In this document: positions 61,573 through 64,000 of the stretch, piece by piece
Numbering within the stretch: position 1 is the stretch's first letter
How the letters are laid out: each line of letters opens with the position of its first letter
Source of the DNA: Bog-756 sp963699105
Lineage (GTDB): Bacteria; Actinomycetota; Acidimicrobiia; Acidimicrobiales; RAAP-2
Length of the DNA: 64,000 nt
Assembly: GCA_963699105.1 (NCBI GenBank)
Contig: CAVOTI010000004.1
Location: forward strand, 124,001 to 188,000
Direction of reading: 5' to 3'
Position numbers and translations under genes: made by a program
The notes under the pieces: generated by a model
Told to the model about the DNA's origin: nothing
Seen by the model: only the letters and a program-made list of their open reading frames with translations
Databases searched by the model: none

Positions 61573-62042
61573 TCAGGTGGAGGATCGGAGAGTGATCTCG
61601 AATACCGGATGGTCGGGAGCTATTCGAGCGACCACGTCATCGGGCGAATCTGCATCGACGCCGTCAAAGAAGACTCCCACTTCCATCTTCCATCGCCTCA
61701 GGTAGGCGCGAAGAACGTCCGCCTTGTCATCGTCAGCGAGTTCGACGGACGTGAACGATTCAACCCGGCGTCCGACACGAAGTTCGCCCGACTTCGCTTG
61801 GCGGAGGTTTCGGACCCACTGTGTCTGACCTCGAGCCGCGACCAGGTAGTGATGGCCGTTGAAGGTCAGCAGGTTCACCGGGTTCGAGCGCCATTCCCCG
61901 CTGGTCCGACCCGTACCGACAACGTCCGCGACCCCCACACACTGATCCCGGCCTTGGTCAAACCAGACACGATCCGATTGAATACGTGCTTGGTGAACCA
62001 GCCAGGTTCCCGATAGTGGCCGGACGGACTGGGTTCAGGCAC
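61573..62042 (-). CDS. Deazaflavin-dependent nitroreductase (DDN-type), frameshifted
   Basis: ~156 aa when joined, from GTG 62042. The N-terminal helix region (REPGWFTKHVFNRIVSGLTK, then SVWGSRTLSVR) is in one frame. The flavin-binding split barrel (TSGEWRSNPVNLLTFNGHHY; LVAARGQTQWVRNLR; SGELRVGRRVESFTSVEL) is in the next, the change lying at ~61900-61915. This is the DDN/FDOR layout, which uses cofactor F420 to reduce quinones and nitro compounds at the membrane. F420 use agrees with an actinobacterial host. A shorter start at 61938 would lack the N-terminal helix. Confidence 0.8.
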
Positions 62043-62181
62043 TCCGCGATGTTAGAGCTCACATAGGCCGAGCTGCACACACGGAGTCGAAGGTGGACCG
62101 GCCCAGATTCCGAGGCCGGGCAGAAGTGCGGCCGGGTTCCGATGGCCCGTCGACGGCCCAGCGCTCCCCCATAATGAGTCG

Positions 62182-63210
62182 GTGGAAAGCGAGTGGGAGG
62201 CTCTGGAGCGCGATGCCTTCCGGGCCCAGGAGCGGTCGGTCAGAATTCCCCTGGCCGTGGCCGGGGCTGTCGCCACAACCGCCCCACTGGTCGTCGGAGT
62301 GGCCACCGGCCGCCACACCCTTGGCCTCATTTGTGCGGTCGGAGGGCTCAACACTGCCCTCGTAATGTCTCCGATTGCCCGGGGTCGCCGTTTCACCTGG
62401 GGATCCTTCGCAGCTCTGTCCGGTACTGCAGCCGTCGGAGTGGCCACTGTGGCCCACCGGCCGGCTTGGGTAGCCGTGCTGGCAACCCTCGTCTGGTCAG
62501 CAGCCTGGGCCCTCCTGCGCGCCGTCGGGCCAGAGGGCACACTGGTCGGATTCAGCACCACCGCCGTCATGGTGATCATCATCGGTCTGCCGGGAAGCCC
62601 GGGTGAATGGTGGACCCGGATGGTCGAATATGCCGTCGGGAGCTTGTTCGCCCTGATCCTCCTGTCGGTTCCCGCACCGACTCCAGGTGGACCGAGCCCG
62701 GGTCCGATCCCTTGGTCTGCCCTCACCAGAGCCACAAGGGCCGACGGGATCGTCCGCCGGCACGCGATTCGGATGGGACTGGTGGCCGGAGCGGCCACCG
62801 CCCTCTACCGCGCTCTCGGTCTCACCTTTGGATATTGGATCCCGCTGACATCGGTGGCCGTACTCCAGCCGGATTCATACAACAGCCGGGTCCGGGCGCT
62901 ACAGCGCACGGCGGGGACCCTGGTCGGCACGGCGATCGTCGCGGTAGTGGCAGTAGTCACCCGCAACGAGGGTGTGTTGGTGGCAATCATCTTTCTGGTG
63001 AGTGGTGGCCTGTTCGCCCTGAAGGAGCGCGGTTACTTCTGGCTCACGATGCTGCTCACGCCCACCGCCCTACTCATGACGTCAACCGTTCGTTTCTACG
63101 GCTGGGACATTTCCATCACCCGGTTGGTGAACACTGCCATCGGCCTCGTCATCGCCGTCACAGTGATCGAAGTGGGGAGCCGTCTCCGGAGTCGCCGAAC
63201 CAACTCGTGA
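62182..63210 (+). CDS. FUSC-like membrane protein
   Basis: 342 aa from GTG 62182, six bases after CATAAT (62170-62175). Two blocks of hydrophobic helices occur: SVRIPLAVAGAVATTAPLVV, WVAVLATLVWSAAWALLRAV, VGFSTTAVMVIIIGLPG; then ALYRALGLTFGYWIPLTSVA, TLVGTAIVAVVAVVTRNEGV, MLLTPTALLMTSTVRFYGWD. The second block has WIPLTSVAVLQPD followed by QRTAGTLVGT, characteristic of fusaric-acid-resistance/FUSC proteins that export aromatic acids. It is about half the size of full FUSC proteins and lacks the large cytosolic domain. Confidence 0.8.
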   Translation: MESEWEALERDAFRAQERSVRIPLAVAGAVATTAPLVVGVATGRHTLGLICAVGGLNTALVMSPIARGRRFTWGSFAALSGTAAVGVATVAHRPAWVAVLATLVWSAAWALLRAVGPEGTLVGFSTTAVMVIIIGLPGSPGEWWTRMVEYAVGSLFALILLSVPAPTPGGPSPGPIPWSALTRATRADGIVRRHAIRMGLVAGAATALYRALGLTFGYWIPLTSVAVLQPDSYNSRVRALQRTAGTLVGTAIVAVVAVVTRNEGVLVAIIFLVSGGLFALKERGYFWLTMLLTPTALLMTSTVRFYGWDISITRLVNTAIGLVIAVTVIEVGSRLRSRRTNS

Positions 63211-63390
63211 CCCGGTCCTGAAGCGGTGGATCGTCAACATGATTGCGGAAGTGGGTCGGCCGAAGAAACTCTCGATATCACGAGTGACCATCCGGCCAAC
63301 CGGCTTCGACGAGTTCCGTCCTCGAAGATCTCGAGCGATGGGCAGAACGTATCGTCATCTCGGCAAGAGAAATGCGGCGAGCGCAGGGCA

Positions 63391-63921
63391 TCATGTTCCC
63401 CTGTCGGTCATCTGCCGGAGGTAGTCACGCATGAGCGCATCGTCGTGGCGATCCCCCAGGGCACCGAGGAGCATTTCGAGTGCAGAAAACCCGGCTCCAC
63501 CGAGGTTGGCAAATAGTTCTCGCTCAATGCTCCGAGCCGCGGTCCGCTGTGCATCGAGATACGCCATCCCGTGGACGGTGAGGGTCACGGATTTCTCGCG
63601 TCCGCTCGACGGTGAGTCAGCCACTGTGACGTACCCACGTTCGCGGAGGTGGGCCACGACTTTGGCGGCCCCTTGGCGAGTGATGCCGAGTTCGCGCCCA
63701 ATGGCCGAGATCGTCGATCCGACCTCACCCGCACACAACCGGAGCACTCGGCCATCCGGAAATCGTCGCTCGGCGAAGCCGGCTTTTGCCATCGCGGTGT
63801 CGAGTCGAAGCTGATAGCCGAGCCAGGCACGGCGGAGCGCTGGTCCGAGGCCGATCGTCAGGGACGGAGCCGATGATTTTGAGCTGGCGGCGACTCCTGA
63901 AGAGGTCGGCTCGGAGATCAC
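63391..63921 (-). CDS. MarR-family transcriptional regulator
   Basis: 176 aa from GTG 63921. The dimer helix ALRRAWLGYQLRLDTAMAKA is followed by the winged helix: SAIGRELGITRQGAAKVVAH as recognition element and YVTVADSPSSGREKSVTLTV as wing. The C-terminal helices (QRTAARSIERELFANLGGAG) complete the dimer. A TAACAT box seven bases before the GTG and the near-palindrome GTTAGCAA-A-TTGTTAAC (63931-63947) suggest leaderless autoregulated transcription. The likely second target is the gene starting at 63987 on the other strand. Confidence 0.85.
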   Translation of the reverse strand: MISEPTSSGVAASSKSSAPSLTIGLGPALRRAWLGYQLRLDTAMAKAGFAERRFPDGRVLRLCAGEVGSTISAIGRELGITRQGAAKVVAHLRERGYVTVADSPSSGREKSVTLTVHGMAYLDAQRTAARSIERELFANLGGAGFSALEMLLGALGDRHDDALMRDYLRQMTDRGT

Positions 63922-63930
63922 GCCGTGGAT

Positions 63931-63947
63931 GTTAGCAAATTGTTAAC
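63931..63947. promoter_or_regulatory. MarR-type operator candidate
   Basis: GTTAGCAA-A-TTGTTAAC with arms matching at 7 of 8 positions. It covers the -10 region of the MarR gene and lies just upstream of the divergent promoter. Confidence 0.5.
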
Positions 63948-63951
63948 CGAG

Positions 63952-63980
63952 TTGACAGTTTGAGGCAGGCGTCCGATACT
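63952..63980 (+). promoter_or_regulatory. Sigma70-type promoter at the right edge
   Basis: -35 TTGACA (63952-63957), 17-bp spacer, -10 GATACT (63975-63980). Initiation would fall at about 63987, which is itself an ATG. Confidence 0.55.
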
Positions 63981-63986
63981 TCGATC

Positions 63987-64000
63987 ATGCACCTGGCCAC
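63987..64000 (+). CDS. Start of a leaderless gene cut by the window edge
   Basis: ATG 63987 is six bases past a near-consensus promoter with no Shine-Dalgarno. Only MHLA is visible, so the product cannot be named. Its position, divergent from a MarR gene and sharing the operator, suggests a MarR-controlled gene. Confidence 0.35.

Noticed and set aside
63226..63424. Small plus-strand frames between the FUSC-like gene and MarR
   Set aside because: No ribosome site, no leaderless promoter and no conserved character; probably noise.

Overview
The window reads as chromosomal DNA of a high-GC actinobacterium. Supporting signs are the strong G/C third-position bias, SoxR, a deazaflavin(F420)-type DDN reductase, several P450s, zinc-ribbon and DUF2510-type proteins, and many genes whose start codon lies 6-7 nt after a TAnnnT box with no Shine-Dalgarno (leaderless). 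An Acidimicrobiia-like soil or freshwater lineage is plausible, but this is inference. There is no rRNA, tRNA, CRISPR or phage module. One IS3-type insertion sequence (3590-4847) is present.

Layout. 1-3550: minus-strand sulfotransferase/MBL-hydrolase pair, an NTF2-like protein and a secreted repeat protein whose upstream region abuts the IS. 5069-9424: a tightly overlapping catabolic operon (Baeyer-Villiger monooxygenase, two-domain SDR, amidohydrolase). 9614-14786: a compact exopolysaccharide locus with a PelF-like glycosyltransferase, a multi-pass membrane protein, a helical-repeat protein and a membrane-anchored beta-rich protein. 14796-19190: GlxA-type regulator, a shrunken nucleotide-cyclase/TPR remnant, soxR divergent from an SDR plus QueA-like pair across a perfect palindrome. 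19255-21742: DUF1003-like protein, secreted glycosidase-like protein, hotdog protein. 21948-26270: NarL-type two-component system followed by an ABC exporter. 26354-34209: secreted esterase, cupin, small proteins, glutaminase, SQR-like flavoprotein, DUF3089 lipoprotein divergent from a MarR regulator. 34440-44329: DUF2510 protein, P450, MFS and HAD remnants, HAD phosphatase, hydrolase, a badly frame-broken MMPL transporter, a BBE-type oxidase. 44356-49252: SIS isomerase and GH38 alpha-mannosidase pair, membrane protein, frame-broken SDR. 49241-55712: atypical P450, aspartic-protease-like secreted protein, and a PadR-ATPase-FtsX permease operon. 56278-64000: PQQ-propeller lipoprotein, Tat-exported phosphoesterase, VOC, secreted, DUF1801, DDN and FUSC-like proteins, MarR.

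A striking general feature is that at least a dozen otherwise well-conserved genes are split by single-base frame changes, several at G or C homopolymers, while neighbours are intact. Uncorrected consensus indels explain most of this better than mass pseudogenisation. Genes of this kind are annotated here across their full extent with the break positions.

The most promising biology is the reduced Pel-like polysaccharide locus. Next come the SoxR palindrome with its SDR/QueA-like targets, the leaderless micro-ORF coupled to the ABC ATPase, and the P450 with an Asn-type I-helix.
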